Source of the DNA: Treponema sp. | Lineage (GTDB): Bacteria; Spirochaetota; Spirochaetia; Treponematales; Treponemataceae | Length of the DNA: 64,000 nucleotides | Direction of reading: 5' to 3' | Assembly: GCA_016290335.1 (NCBI GenBank) | Contig: JAEETM010000003.1 | Coordinates: 1-64,000, forward strand | Part shown: one piece after another, positions 16,879 to 27,273 of the stretch | Layout: each line of letters opens with the position of its first letter | Numbering within the stretch: position 1 is the stretch's first letter | Position numbers and translations under genes: made by a program | The notes under the pieces: generated by a model | Seen by the model: only the letters and a program-made list of their open reading frames with translations | What the model was told of the DNA's origin: nothing | Database searches by the model: none

Positions 16879-19278
16879 TCATTTCACCACAAACTCAACA
16901 GTTACTTTTTCTTCACCGCAAACGAAAGTGCATTTATGTCTGCCTTTTTCGACTGGAAGCTTGAAAACGAAAGGGCGGGAAACGGTTTGAGCCGGGTGTT
17001 TGTCGTAGGTGTATGAAAGTACATCGGTGGAGCCGCCGATTAGTTCTACGGGGATGGCCTGTTCGATAGCTTTTACATTTGATGCAAAAAATACAGAACC
17101 ATTTTTTGGAGTTAGCAGCTCCAGTGGCGACGAATTGTAATTTATAACAGTGCTGATTTTATTCTGGCGTACCCATTGCTGGTATTCGGCGGGATAGGTT
17201 ACCTGAATCTCATTGGATGAATTGCCTTTACCAGTTCCAATGTGTTTATGCCAGGTGCATTCAGGCAAATCAAAATCGTTTTTTACATATTCGTAAACAG
17301 AAGCGGGACAATCATCTGTGGCTGCAAGCCCGGAAAGCGAACAGATTTTTTTCTTGGTCCAGCCTTCGGGTTCTTTAAAAGAAGCTGATGAAGCATTCTT
17401 GTCTACCCAAGAATTATTTTTTTCAAGATAATCAAGCGTGCTTTTTGCAACCCACGCCGGCAGGGAGCTTCCTGTTTTACCGATTACGGTCTGGCCTTTA
17501 AAGTTTCCCATCCACACACCGATTGTGTAATTGTTAGTTGCTCCTAACGCAGTTATATTCTGATATTGATTTGAGGTGCCGGTTTTAAAAATTGAAGGAT
17601 AATCAGTCTGGAAGGTTTGCGAATAGCCAAAGCCCAAAGACCTGGCTCCCTTATCAGAAAGAATAGAACAAATCAATCTTGCTGTATCTGGAGAATAAAT
17701 CTGATTACCCGAAAAATCCTTGCCGTCGCGTACAAAAATGCTAAAGGCTCTTGTAAGCTCGTAAAGAGAAACTTCTCCAGCTCCAAGTGCAAGTCCTAAA
17801 TCTGCTTCCTTACCATTTTTTCTCAGCGATTCAAAACCAAGCTCGTAAAGCTTTTGAAGATAAGCGTCAACGCCAATGTCATTTAAAATAGTAACTGCCG
17901 GAATGTTCAGGCTTGATGCAAGTGCAATACGCGTTCTCACAGGTCCATTAAAGCGGTTGTTAAAGTTTCCTGGAATATAGATGTTAGTGTTGCCAAACTC
18001 CTGTGGAATATCAGGGATAATTTTTGAAGGATAATAAAGGGGCTTTCCGTTATCATCCAGAGTGTCAAAAGCAAGCGCATACAAAAAAGGCTTCATTGAA
18101 CTTCCGGGTTGATTTTTTGTCAGCACACCATCAATCTGCCCACTGTTTTTTGAATCAAACCAGTCGGCATTTCCAATCCAGGCAAGAACTGAACCGTCAT
18201 TGTTGTCCAGCAGAAGAAGTGCTCCGTTATAGATTCGCGAGTTAGTTGCTTGTTCAAGTGCATCGCGCAAAAAGCTTTCACTTTCTCTTTGTACCTTAAG
18301 ACTGCAGGGAAGATGGAGCTCAAAGTTTGCGGGCTGTGAGGATGAATCTTTTTGCAAAAATGAAAGGCCGTGAGAAGATGGAGTGCTTTGCTGCGATGAA
18401 GTGTCCTGCAGGGATGAAGTTTGAAAAAGCTCCGGTTGCGATTTTTTAAGCCAGCTTATATAGTGAGGCATATAAAAAGGATAATGATAATTAAAGGCCG
18501 TCTGTGCTACCGCATAGATTTGTTCAAAATCACAATTAATATAATTTGTTTTTTCTGCAATAAGTGCAGCCATCTCTGCACACTCTTTGGGATTGTTCAC
18601 AGGATTGTAAGAAGCCGGCCGCCTTGGAATTACAGAAAGACAAAGTATTTCTTCTGTAGAAAGTTCCTTTAATTCCTTGCCAAAAAAACTTCTTGCCGCA
18701 CTTGTTACCCCGCAGGTATTCATTCCAAAAGGCACAGAGTTTAAATAAAGCTCCAGTATCTTTTTTTTAGAAAGACGAGCTTCAATTCTGTATGCATTGT
18801 ACATATTGCTCAATTTGCGCCTGAAGGTAAGCTCGGAGTCAGCCTCACAGATTTTTGCAAGCTGCATGGAAATTGTAGACGCCCCACGAACAATTCTTTT
18901 AGAAGAATAATTTTGCGATAGTGCATTCAAGGCTGCAAAATAATCTACACCGTTATGTAAATAAAAACGCCTGTCTTCAGAAAGAATAAAGATTTTTTGA
19001 ACTTCAAGGGGAATGTCCTGCAGGGGAGTATATTCCCGACGCATACCGTCTTCCAGCGAAGTGATTTGAATTATTTCACCATCGCGGTCGTAAATGCGGA
19101 TGCTGTATTGCTGCTGCTGTAATTCATCAAACTGAGGGTAAGCAGAATAACGCAGAAAGAGCCAGACTCCAACTGCAATGATTCCGCACAGCCCCAGAAG
19201 AAAGTAAAACAGCTTGTTAGTTGCAACTATCTGGGGCTTCCCCCTTAATTCAGTTTTTTTTTCTTTATTTAATTTCAA
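16879..19278 (-). CDS. pbpC: Penicillin-binding protein 1C
   Basis: 799 aa, a bifunctional peptidoglycan synthase. A cytoplasmic N-terminus is followed by one membrane anchor (about residues 24-44), a GT51 glycosyltransferase (SEDRRFYLHNGVDY, then RGASTISMQLAK), a transpeptidase with SxxK in PGSSMKPF, SLN, and KTG in FKTGTSNQYQ, and a C-terminal beta-sandwich of the BiPBP_C type. A Ser/Gln-rich low-complexity insert (about residues 293-320) separates the two enzymatic domains. It overlaps the A2M gene by 14 nt, as in other bacteria where pbpC and an alpha-2-macroglobulin gene are neighbours, and is the last gene of a four-gene operon. Confidence 0.93.
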   Translation of the reverse strand: MKLNKEKKTELRGKPQIVATNKLFYFLLGLCGIIAVGVWLFLRYSAYPQFDELQQQQYSIRIYDRDGEIIQITSLEDGMRREYTPLQDIPLEVQKIFILSEDRRFYLHNGVDYFAALNALSQNYSSKRIVRGASTISMQLAKICEADSELTFRRKLSNMYNAYRIEARLSKKKILELYLNSVPFGMNTCGVTSAARSFFGKELKELSTEEILCLSVIPRRPASYNPVNNPKECAEMAALIAEKTNYINCDFEQIYAVAQTAFNYHYPFYMPHYISWLKKSQPELFQTSSLQDTSSQQSTPSSHGLSFLQKDSSSQPANFELHLPCSLKVQRESESFLRDALEQATNSRIYNGALLLLDNNDGSVLAWIGNADWFDSKNSGQIDGVLTKNQPGSSMKPFLYALAFDTLDDNGKPLYYPSKIIPDIPQEFGNTNIYIPGNFNNRFNGPVRTRIALASSLNIPAVTILNDIGVDAYLQKLYELGFESLRKNGKEADLGLALGAGEVSLYELTRAFSIFVRDGKDFSGNQIYSPDTARLICSILSDKGARSLGFGYSQTFQTDYPSIFKTGTSNQYQNITALGATNNYTIGVWMGNFKGQTVIGKTGSSLPAWVAKSTLDYLEKNNSWVDKNASSASFKEPEGWTKKKICSLSGLAATDDCPASVYEYVKNDFDLPECTWHKHIGTGKGNSSNEIQVTYPAEYQQWVRQNKISTVINYNSSPLELLTPKNGSVFFASNVKAIEQAIPVELIGGSTDVLSYTYDKHPAQTVSRPFVFKLPVEKGRHKCTFVCGEEKVTVEFVVK

Positions 19279-22200
19279 CTAAGTAACCGTCGCTTCTACC
19301 AAAGATTTCCGGCTCGTACATACATTCAGCCTGAACCGGTGGAGTAGGATAAACACCTCGTCTTACAGCTCTGAAGGTAAAGGTAACCGTTGAAGAACCA
19401 ACCCTGAAGTTATCCCAGAAGAACTGAATCTCGTTGTCGTAAATAGTCTTGTTGCTGAGCCAGTGTCCCCACGATTCAGATGATGAAGTTACTTCACCGG
19501 CAGAGCTTGTAGTAACAAAGGTTGAATCAAGGATTTCTGCACCAGAAGGAATAGGAGCACGTAAAGCAATATAAGTTCTGTCTCTGTGAGATTCAAGCCT
19601 TATAGTAGCCTTGTACATTTTTCCACTTTCCAGAGTAAGCACAGAATTATCCTTGCCGCTTGTATTTACAACTTCGCCGGTTTCGTAATCAGTAATCTGA
19701 TAGTCAAGACTAATACCTTCATTTCTTGCAGACTGCATTTCATCAGGAAGCGCATACTTCATTTCGATTGTGTAGTAAAGTCTTCCGTTTCCATCCTTGT
19801 TGAATGTAACAGCATTTGAAGTATCTTTTTCGAGTGATGAAATAAGCTCATTTTCAAAAGGCAGCTTGAGTGTCTTCGGTTTGGAAGCAACACCTTTAAA
19901 TGATTCCTTCATCAGTTGTTTGCCGCCCAAAGTTACATCAGCAGTAAAGTCGGTATCATCAAGGTAGCGCATTTTTATGTAAGCATGAATTGCATCAAGT
20001 ACACGCGCTGTTGTAGCAGTATTTGTCCAGTATCCGCCAGACTGATTCTGCAGCAATGTGAACAGAAGTCTGTCTACCATTTCATCATTAGGATTAACAT
20101 TTACAAATGCCTGCAAAATTACAGCAAGCTGTTCAGACTTAGATTCATACCACCACCAGAGATTATCTTCTCTGTTAGCGTCAACTACCGTAACACTCCT
20201 TTGTGCAGGCTGCAGATATGCTCTGATTTTCTTATTAATTTCTGTTGATTTAGAAACTGAACTCAAACCGCTGTCTGCAGAATAAGCAAGAGAAACAAAT
20301 GCTGCGGCCGAATGAGTAAGAGAATCTACTCTTCTGTAAAGGCTGTCCAGAGTTGAGTTTACCTGATTGTCGCCAAGCAGCTTAAGAACATAACAGGCAT
20401 AAGCTTTATTATAATCATCAGCTTTTTGCAGGTTTTCAAGAATGTAAGAAGTAAGTGCACTTAAATCAATTCCAAGGGCGTCTTTATCTGCAAGACCTCG
20501 TTCCATAATTGCTGCACAAATATGAGCAATTCTGAGGCTTACATAGAACGAAGAATAACTATTTGTTTCCCAATAAGGGAAGCCACCGTTCTGCAGCTGA
20601 TACTTGCCCCAGTAGTTGGTGTAGTAGATAATGCATTTGTTTATATCTGCAACCTTGCTGTCCAGACCGAATACATCAATGTAGTCGCCAAAGAGAACGA
20701 GAGGCAGAACTCGTGAAGACTGCTGTTCAAAGCATCCGTAAGGATAATCGAACAGATAGCGGACAGAGCTGCCCAAAACTCCAAGTCTTGTAGCATCAAG
20801 TGTAAACGACAAATCACCGCGTCCTTCCTTTGCAAAGCCAGGAATGATAATGCCTTCCGTAATCTTTTCGTTCATGTCGTCGCCTGTAGAGCCGGTCATT
20901 GTGACAGTTTCGTAAACGAATGTTTTTTCTATCTTAATTGGAGAAGCAAGCTTTTCGTTCAAAAGGTCTGAAGTAATTGTATAAACAAGTTCAACAGTTC
21001 CTTCCTGTTCTGCACCAACATCAAAATATACGATTGTAGAATCACCGGAAGCAACAAAAACAGTATGCTCTTTAGCTCCGTCTACGAATGCTTTTCCAGG
21101 AACAGTTTTTCTTCCTGCAAGCTTGTCTTCTGCGGTGTCTCTTGTCGGGCTTCTTGCTTCAATAGAAACTGTTACCTTCTGGCCTTTTTTATCAAGGTTA
21201 GTAATAAGAACACCACATTCAGCTGTGTCACGTTCACGTAAGCGTCTTGGCTGAACCTGCTGAACATTTATAAGATTTTGAACTTTAACTTCATCCTCTT
21301 TAAGAGAGAACAAATCATCCTTTACACCAAAGGCTGTGATTCTGTAGGTTGTAAGAGAATCCGGCATTTTAAATGTGACACTTGCTTTTCCGTCCTTGTC
21401 GGTAAGAAGAACAGGTTCAAACAAAGCGGTTGGTCTAAAGTCGCGGCGTTCATTTTCATCCTTTTCTTCGTCGGAATCGGCAGAGGCATCGCCACCAAGA
21501 AGATTCTTAATACTGTAAGTAACAGGATCCATAAGCAGGGCTCGTGAATCGCCACCGTTAACATACAGAGGGAAATTATACTGACTATAGAAGAAGTCTA
21601 TAGGATTTGGAACGTGATAGTTGATTAAATCAAGAACACCACGGTCAACAGCCATAAGAGTAAGCTCTGCATCTGCGAGAGGTTTTCCGCCTTTTGTTGC
21701 AGTAAGAGTGATTGTAGCTTCTTCGCCAGGAAGATAAGTTTGTTTGTCGCAACTAACATCAATAGAGAAGGCCCTAACTTCAGGATTTATATTCAATCTG
21801 CATAAGCCAAAATAACCCTTTGGTTTATCCAAATCTGTTTCGCCATACTGATGAACTGGTGGACCATTTCTGTCTGAGTAAGAAGAAACTGCAAGGTAAA
21901 CTACAGGAACATAGTTGTTTGCGATTGGGATTTCAAGAACATTTGCGGGCTCATCAAAGTGACGGATTTCTTCGGTAAAGATACCTTCGCGTTCAACAGT
22001 AATAAGGTAGTCACCTTTCTGCAGAGGGCTTTCCAGAAGAATCTGTGCTTTGTCACCAGGATTGTAAAGGCTCTGGTCTGGAGTAAGTGTAAGCTCTTCG
22101 GAGTCGCTGCTGCCATGCCAGGCCATTCCGCTGCCGGTAACATAGAAACCAATTGAGCTAATTACATTGTTGCCTTTTTTATCTTTGCCAGTTATTTCAA

Positions 22201-25200
22201 GAGTGTACCAGCCAGTATTTTTTGGTGTTAGTGTAAGCAAACCGCTGTCTGTAATCTGAACTGTTCCTTTTTCATCTTCAACTTCTGTTTTTTCATAACG
22301 GGCGTAAACAGAATTAGAAATACTCTGCTCGTGAACCATTGTCCATTCATCATGCTTAAGAACATATTCAAGGCTTGCGGCCTTTCTTCCTGCTTCTGAA
22401 GCTCCAAGCTTTTCGCCCTCAGTATTTACAAGAATATAAGGGAACTCAAGAGCCTGATCTTTTTTAGCAAAGCCAGAAACATTGCGGGCTTTCTTTAAAC
22501 CAACATAGAAGGTAGAAGGGTGAACAGTAACATTAGAAGAAGCCATAATTGTCTGATTGGAAACATCTGTTACATTTGCTTCAACCCTGTAGTCGTAAGT
22601 AAGACCATCGGTAATCTTTTCGGAATTACAAGAAAGCTGTGCCGTTCCGCGTGAAGAAAGCTTACCTTTTTCATCAGAATAGTAGGTTCTCCAGGAATAC
22701 TGATTATATGGACCATACTGATAATCTTTTGTTTCAGGATTTTCTGTTGTAAAGTTTCTTCCCTGCTTGTACCAGCTTGCTTCGTAATTGGCACCATTCA
22801 AGGCACCGCCTGCAAGATAGTCTGCCGAAAGCTCTGCCGAAACTTTATCTCCACCGTGGAAGGTCATGTCGGAAGCTTTTACAGAAGCTTCAATTTTCAG
22901 GCGTTCAAACTCGGCAACGGTAAAGTAACAGGTTTCGCCATATTCGTTTCCAGTCTGGTCGCAACGAGTAAATCTTATATAGTAGTGACCAGGAGCTGCA
23001 TCATCAGGGAGTTTAAAGGAATCGTAGAAGCCGCCACTTGTAGAAGTTACTCCGCTCTTTGTGTAAATTGGGGCTGGTTTAGGCCAGGTGTTTTCTGTAA
23101 CTTCAATTGAGTAAGGACTTGTGTGGGCTTTTATTGTTCCCAAAAGCTGGTCTCTGTCTATTCCTCGGAAGGTTACGGTTTCGCCAGGTTTGTAAAGTCC
23201 GCGGTCTACAAACATAAAGGTTCTTTGTACAGGTTTTCGAACACGCCATTTTCTTTCTGTAGAAATATCAAAGTTCCAGGAGTAATGAGAGTTAGGTACG
23301 AATAAGGCCTTGTCGCTGCCATTCTTTACCATAACCATCATTTTGTCGTTGTAAAGATTTGCAGAGCGTTGTTCCAGATTTCTAATTTGTGCTTCTGTTA
23401 GAGTGATAACGCACATACCGTTTGAATCAGTTTTGCTGGAAGTAATAAGATCTTCTACCATGCTGAAGTTTTCTGTAGGATAGAAAAGGTATACATCTGC
23501 ATCGGCAACAGCTTTTCCGCTAGAAAGGCTTCTTACCATTAATACTGCCTTGTTTAAGCCTAAGCGGGCGGTAATTCCTAAGTCGGTAACCTGAACTGTT
23601 GTGGTGTAAGTGTTGCGTTCAGTTTCCCATTCATCATCCCAGTAGCTGTAGTAATCTCTGGAATAGAAGGCGTCGAATTTAACAAAACCGTAACCGTCGT
23701 GTAAGAAAGGTTCAAAGTCAATTTCCTGGAACATTCTTGTGTTCTTTTTTGTTGTTGAAATTACTTCTGCACCGCTTGGAACAATGTATTCATCATTTTT
23801 CCAGAAAGAAGAAGATAAATCATAAGGATTAGCAGTTGAAGCAACTGTATAGAAGGATTCGGGATTAAGGTTCTGATATTCAAACAAAATCTTATGCGGG
23901 AACTGAGCTTCCAGCATTTTTGCACCATAATCAAGAAAGCGTATATAGGCAACAGCATTGCGAACGGTAAAGTTATAGGATGAGCGGCCTGAAAGCTGAA
24001 TTGACTGACCATAAACATCTTTTATGCCGTCTGCAAAAGTGATTTTGTGTTCTTCGTTAAAGGAAATTGGAAGATTATAAAGCGTGAGTGTATTATCGTA
24101 GATTTCAATGTTGTCTTTGGTAAGCTTATAATCAAAGTCGAACTTGATGTTGTCTATGATTGTTTTTTCATCCGGTGACTGTGTAAACGATATTCTTAAA
24201 GGATTTGTTTTCTGGCCTTCGGAATAATCTGTGTAATCTGCAACGCTTGAAATTTTAAAAGGCTGAAGTGTTTTGTAAGAATGTTCTTTGTCTCCGCCTT
24301 TAAGGGAAACGATTACAGAATTATTGTATGGGATTGGGCTTGTAATTGTAATGATGTAGGAATCTGTTTTTTGTGCAGCTTCATCACAGCGAACTTCATA
24401 ATATGGATAGCCCCAGGAATACATTTCCGGTTTATAAAGCGGTTCGGCGGTAAAGGTTGCCTTCTGATTTCCTATCTTGATAGAAAGAAGTTCATTCAAT
24501 CTTGCAGGAGTAATCATGTAATTCAAGCCAAGGTAAATGCGTTTGTCATAAGGAGGAAGCGCACCTGTAATGCCCGAATATTCGTATTCTCCCTTTGAGT
24601 TGTAGCCACCCTGAATCCTTTTGATTGAAACTTGGTCGGCTTTTGTCTTGAAGGTTGTCTGACCTTTGAGCGGGGTTCCGCCAAGAGATTTTGTATCTTT
24701 GCTGATTGTGATTGTGTACTCTGTTGCAGGGTCGGCAGCTTCTTCTGCTTCGAATGCAAGATGCTTTGTACCATACCAGCGGAAAACGCCCTTTAAGGCC
24801 GGTGTGATTGTCATTATGTCTGATTTGTCGGTTGGGTCGGTGAGGGCGGCTAAAGAACGTACAGGCTGAGAGAAAACAACATAGAATGAAGCATTTTCGG
24901 AGTCGGCAATAACTCTTCCCTGTGGGCCCCAGTCGGTAACCGTAAACGGAATCTTAGGGTTTTCTGCTTCTTCGAGTGTAGAATCATTGTTTTTTACAGT
25001 GATTTTCTGCCTGTTTGTTTTGTAAGGTGTTTTGTATTCAGAAAGTGACCTTAAACCTGGAACTACAGATTCACTCTTTTCTTTTGAAGCTCCTTTTTCT
25101 TTTTTGTCGGCTTTTTCGGTAGCTGCTTTTTCTGGAGCTTGAGAAGTGTAATCAGGTTTCATAAAAGCCATAAGGGAATTGTAGGAAACAAGATTGTCTT

Positions 25201-25411
25201 CTCCGGTTTCCAGTACCATATTAGCCTTGTAGCCGGAGCTGGCGGATTTTTTGCTTTCCTGCTTTTCAGAGCCGGTGCTTGAGGCGGTTCCATCTGTTCC
25301 AGCTGAGGCACCTGCTTTTTTACAGCCGGTAAAGCTTGTAAGGCTTGCTGCAAGAAGGGTAGTTGCGGCAAAAACAGTTAAAAATGCTTTAGAGAATCTT
25401 TTAATTTTCAT
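19265..25411 (-). CDS. Alpha-2-macroglobulin family lipoprotein with thioester
   Basis: 2048 aa. A lipoprotein signal peptide has lipobox SFTGC (Cys30). A long Ser/Lys/Glu-rich linker follows, then MG domains, and a complement-like region containing YPYGCFEQQ, the CxEQ thioester motif (around residue 1557). This is the YfhM/bacterial A2M type that traps attacking proteases in the periplasm, with PBP1C thought to repair the damaged wall. It is about 400 residues longer than E. coli YfhM (about 1650 aa), mostly in the N-terminal part. A GAGGAA Shine-Dalgarno precedes the start. It is 16 nt after the PH-like gene and overlaps pbpC. Confidence 0.93.
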   Translation of the reverse strand: MKIKRFSKAFLTVFAATTLLAASLTSFTGCKKAGASAGTDGTASSTGSEKQESKKSASSGYKANMVLETGEDNLVSYNSLMAFMKPDYTSQAPEKAATEKADKKEKGASKEKSESVVPGLRSLSEYKTPYKTNRQKITVKNNDSTLEEAENPKIPFTVTDWGPQGRVIADSENASFYVVFSQPVRSLAALTDPTDKSDIMTITPALKGVFRWYGTKHLAFEAEEAADPATEYTITISKDTKSLGGTPLKGQTTFKTKADQVSIKRIQGGYNSKGEYEYSGITGALPPYDKRIYLGLNYMITPARLNELLSIKIGNQKATFTAEPLYKPEMYSWGYPYYEVRCDEAAQKTDSYIITITSPIPYNNSVIVSLKGGDKEHSYKTLQPFKISSVADYTDYSEGQKTNPLRISFTQSPDEKTIIDNIKFDFDYKLTKDNIEIYDNTLTLYNLPISFNEEHKITFADGIKDVYGQSIQLSGRSSYNFTVRNAVAYIRFLDYGAKMLEAQFPHKILFEYQNLNPESFYTVASTANPYDLSSSFWKNDEYIVPSGAEVISTTKKNTRMFQEIDFEPFLHDGYGFVKFDAFYSRDYYSYWDDEWETERNTYTTTVQVTDLGITARLGLNKAVLMVRSLSSGKAVADADVYLFYPTENFSMVEDLITSSKTDSNGMCVITLTEAQIRNLEQRSANLYNDKMMVMVKNGSDKALFVPNSHYSWNFDISTERKWRVRKPVQRTFMFVDRGLYKPGETVTFRGIDRDQLLGTIKAHTSPYSIEVTENTWPKPAPIYTKSGVTSTSGGFYDSFKLPDDAAPGHYYIRFTRCDQTGNEYGETCYFTVAEFERLKIEASVKASDMTFHGGDKVSAELSADYLAGGALNGANYEASWYKQGRNFTTENPETKDYQYGPYNQYSWRTYYSDEKGKLSSRGTAQLSCNSEKITDGLTYDYRVEANVTDVSNQTIMASSNVTVHPSTFYVGLKKARNVSGFAKKDQALEFPYILVNTEGEKLGASEAGRKAASLEYVLKHDEWTMVHEQSISNSVYARYEKTEVEDEKGTVQITDSGLLTLTPKNTGWYTLEITGKDKKGNNVISSIGFYVTGSGMAWHGSSDSEELTLTPDQSLYNPGDKAQILLESPLQKGDYLITVEREGIFTEEIRHFDEPANVLEIPIANNYVPVVYLAVSSYSDRNGPPVHQYGETDLDKPKGYFGLCRLNINPEVRAFSIDVSCDKQTYLPGEEATITLTATKGGKPLADAELTLMAVDRGVLDLINYHVPNPIDFFYSQYNFPLYVNGGDSRALLMDPVTYSIKNLLGGDASADSDEEKDENERRDFRPTALFEPVLLTDKDGKASVTFKMPDSLTTYRITAFGVKDDLFSLKEDEVKVQNLINVQQVQPRRLRERDTAECGVLITNLDKKGQKVTVSIEARSPTRDTAEDKLAGRKTVPGKAFVDGAKEHTVFVASGDSTIVYFDVGAEQEGTVELVYTITSDLLNEKLASPIKIEKTFVYETVTMTGSTGDDMNEKITEGIIIPGFAKEGRGDLSFTLDATRLGVLGSSVRYLFDYPYGCFEQQSSRVLPLVLFGDYIDVFGLDSKVADINKCIIYYTNYWGKYQLQNGGFPYWETNSYSSFYVSLRIAHICAAIMERGLADKDALGIDLSALTSYILENLQKADDYNKAYACYVLKLLGDNQVNSTLDSLYRRVDSLTHSAAAFVSLAYSADSGLSSVSKSTEINKKIRAYLQPAQRSVTVVDANREDNLWWWYESKSEQLAVILQAFVNVNPNDEMVDRLLFTLLQNQSGGYWTNTATTARVLDAIHAYIKMRYLDDTDFTADVTLGGKQLMKESFKGVASKPKTLKLPFENELISSLEKDTSNAVTFNKDGNGRLYYTIEMKYALPDEMQSARNEGISLDYQITDYETGEVVNTSGKDNSVLTLESGKMYKATIRLESHRDRTYIALRAPIPSGAEILDSTFVTTSSAGEVTSSSESWGHWLSNKTIYDNEIQFFWDNFRVGSSTVTFTFRAVRRGVYPTPPVQAECMYEPEIFGRSDGYLVEIK

Positions 25412-25427
25412 ACACTATTCCTCACTT

Positions 25428-26351
25428 TTATTTCAACATTCCATTTAGATCAGCCTGCTTGTAGCTCCAGCGGATGGTAGCAAGGGCGTATTTGAGCTGC
25501 GATTCGGGCATAAAAACATAATATTTTCGGTCGCCAGAAGTCAGGAGCATAACGGTGTCGGTAACGGATGAAACAGCTGTGAGCACTCCAAGCGGGAACT
25601 CTACGTTTTGGGTTTTATCCATTATAACAACACGCTGATTTGTAACAATCAAATCACCTTCATTATCCTTCTGATTTGTTTCTGTTGCAAATATTATTTT
25701 CTCCTCTTTATTTAACCGCAATTTTAAGAAATGCACTATAGGGATTTTTGCGTCATCTGAAAGCGGGAGCTTGTATTTGTTTGTGTCTACATAAGGGTTT
25801 TCGTAATGCGGTTTGCGGTTATTACGGATATTCTGCCAGATTATGAGGAAAAGCATAAACAGGAAAAACAGGATTGAATAAAAAAGTCTGCCTGATTTGC
25901 CGTTTTTGTTCCTTTTGAGAGAAAGAGGCAGCTGTTCTTCGTTCGGTTCAGACTGGTTTTTCTTATCTTTTGATTTTTTTCGGGAATTGTTATTGCTGTT
26001 TTCCGGGAGTTCAAGCGTTTCGCCCTTTGTTGAAATTAGGGAGTCGGTCTGGGACTGTCCCTCTGAATACTGAATTGGAAGGGGAAGTCCGTTTTTGTTG
26101 TTTGCAGGCTCAAAAAGGAGCATAAAAAGAATACCGGCAATATAAAGTGGACCAAGCACGGAAGAAAGAATAACCTTGAGCTTTGTTTTCCAGTTTGTTG
26201 AAGTCCACATAACTGCCAGTCCGATAGGAATCAGGATTATAGTAGCGAGACAAACTATAGTGATGATGGATTTTGTCTTGTCGGAGATTGTGATTTTTGC
26301 TGTTGACGAGTTTGTTGAATTGTCGTTTTTTTTACTTCTTTTATTGTTCAT
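25428..26351 (-). CDS. Membrane protein with C-terminal PH-like domain
   Basis: 307 aa. A charged N-terminus is followed by two membrane helices (about residues 28-50 and 58-80), a low-complexity linker rich in Asn/Ser/Lys (about 85-150), a third helix (about 153-174), and a C-terminal all-beta segment (about 205-300) with IIFATETNQ, LIVTNQRVVIMD and VEFPLGVLTAV. This last part matches the bacterial PH-like (bPH/GRAM) pattern in which a strand LIVTNQRV is diagnostic. Function unknown. The start ATG overlaps the ABC gene by 11 nt and has a GCAGGT Shine-Dalgarno. It sits upstream of A2M in the same operon. Confidence 0.65.
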   Translation of the reverse strand: MNNKRSKKNDNSTNSSTAKITISDKTKSIITIVCLATIILIPIGLAVMWTSTNWKTKLKVILSSVLGPLYIAGILFMLLFEPANNKNGLPLPIQYSEGQSQTDSLISTKGETLELPENSNNNSRKKSKDKKNQSEPNEEQLPLSLKRNKNGKSGRLFYSILFFLFMLFLIIWQNIRNNRKPHYENPYVDTNKYKLPLSDDAKIPIVHFLKLRLNKEEKIIFATETNQKDNEGDLIVTNQRVVIMDKTQNVEFPLGVLTAVSSVTDTVMLLTSGDRKYYVFMPESQLKYALATIRWSYKQADLNGMLK

Positions 26352-27162
26352 GTGTTACCTGCAATTTATTATAGATTTGATGTGTGTAAGTGCGCAAGTT
26401 TGTGCCAAAGGCTTTTGAAAGGTTTTGCTCAGTAAAGATTTCTTCTGTTGGGCCAAAAAGGAAGCTGTTGTTTGGGCTGAGCAAGGCCATTTTTTTTGAG
26501 TAGAGGGCGGCAAGGTTTACATCGTGAATAGAAAGGAGAATGCCTATGTTTTTCTTTTCTGCCAGGGATTGTAAGAGCTCAAGCAGCTTTGGTTCGTAAA
26601 CAAAATCTATGTTGGCAGCCGGTTCGTCAAGGAGCATAAAGGCGGGCTGCTGAGTAAGGGCACGGGCAATTCTAACTTTTTGGAATTCGCCACCGGAAAG
26701 TGAATGAATTGTGCGGTTTGTAAAGTCGGAAAGTCCAAGCTCGTTCAGGCTTTCCCGGGTGATTTCTTCATCTTCATCGGAATACCAGCCGTTTTTGGAA
26801 TAGGCAAAGCGCCCTTGGAGGACAAAATCAAAAACTGTAAAATCCCAGGTAGAAGCTTCTGTCTGCTGCATATAGGCAATTTTTTTTGCCCGTTCTTTTT
26901 GCGAAAGTGATGAAAGTGGGATTAAATTGTGAGGTTCATTTTCGTCTTTGCTGATGAGGACTGTCCCCGTCTGGATTTTCAGGCTTTTTTCCGCAAGCGA
27001 TGCAAGAACGGAAAGCAGGGTGGATTTACCACTTCCATTAGGTCCGCACAGGCAGACAAAATCACCAGAAAAGAGAGAAAAGTTTATATTGTTCAGAACG
27101 AGTTTTGCACCATAACCTTTTGCACCATAGCCGGCAGAAAGGCTCTCGCACTTTAATTCCAT
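26341..27162 (-). CDS. ABC transporter ATP-binding protein, FecE/BtuD type
   Basis: About 273 aa from ATG 27162 (a TTG at 27180 would add six residues). All ABC motifs are intact: Walker A GPNGSGKST, Q-loop AYMQQTE, signature LSGGEFQKVRIARAL, Walker B FMLLDEPAANID, and H-loop LLSIHDVN. It is closest in pattern to ATPases of iron-siderophore, haem or cobalamin importers. No permease is encoded beside it; a matching permease and binding protein lie 16-18 kb away (43065-45126) without their own ATPase, so this subunit may serve them. It is the first gene of the operon with the PH-like protein, A2M and pbpC, and TATAAT (27169-27174) lies 6 nt before the ATG. Confidence 0.88.
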   Translation of the reverse strand: MELKCESLSAGYGAKGYGAKLVLNNINFSLFSGDFVCLCGPNGSGKSTLLSVLASLAEKSLKIQTGTVLISKDENEPHNLIPLSSLSQKERAKKIAYMQQTEASTWDFTVFDFVLQGRFAYSKNGWYSDEDEEITRESLNELGLSDFTNRTIHSLSGGEFQKVRIARALTQQPAFMLLDEPAANIDFVYEPKLLELLQSLAEKKNIGILLSIHDVNLAALYSKKMALLSPNNSFLFGPTEEIFTEQNLSKAFGTNLRTYTHQIYNKLQVTHEQ

Positions 27163-27273
27163 AAGGTAATTATAGTGCAAAAAAGAGCATTTCTTCTATA
27201 TATAATTGCTGATAGGGTGGTGGTCAAACACATTATAACTAACTTAATTATAATATGGCTCCCGGTCGTGATT

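Noticed and set aside
27181..27272. Small protein gene upstream of the fold-back element
   Set aside because: The stretch is AT-rich with no start codon carrying a Shine-Dalgarno and no frame longer than a few tens of codons.
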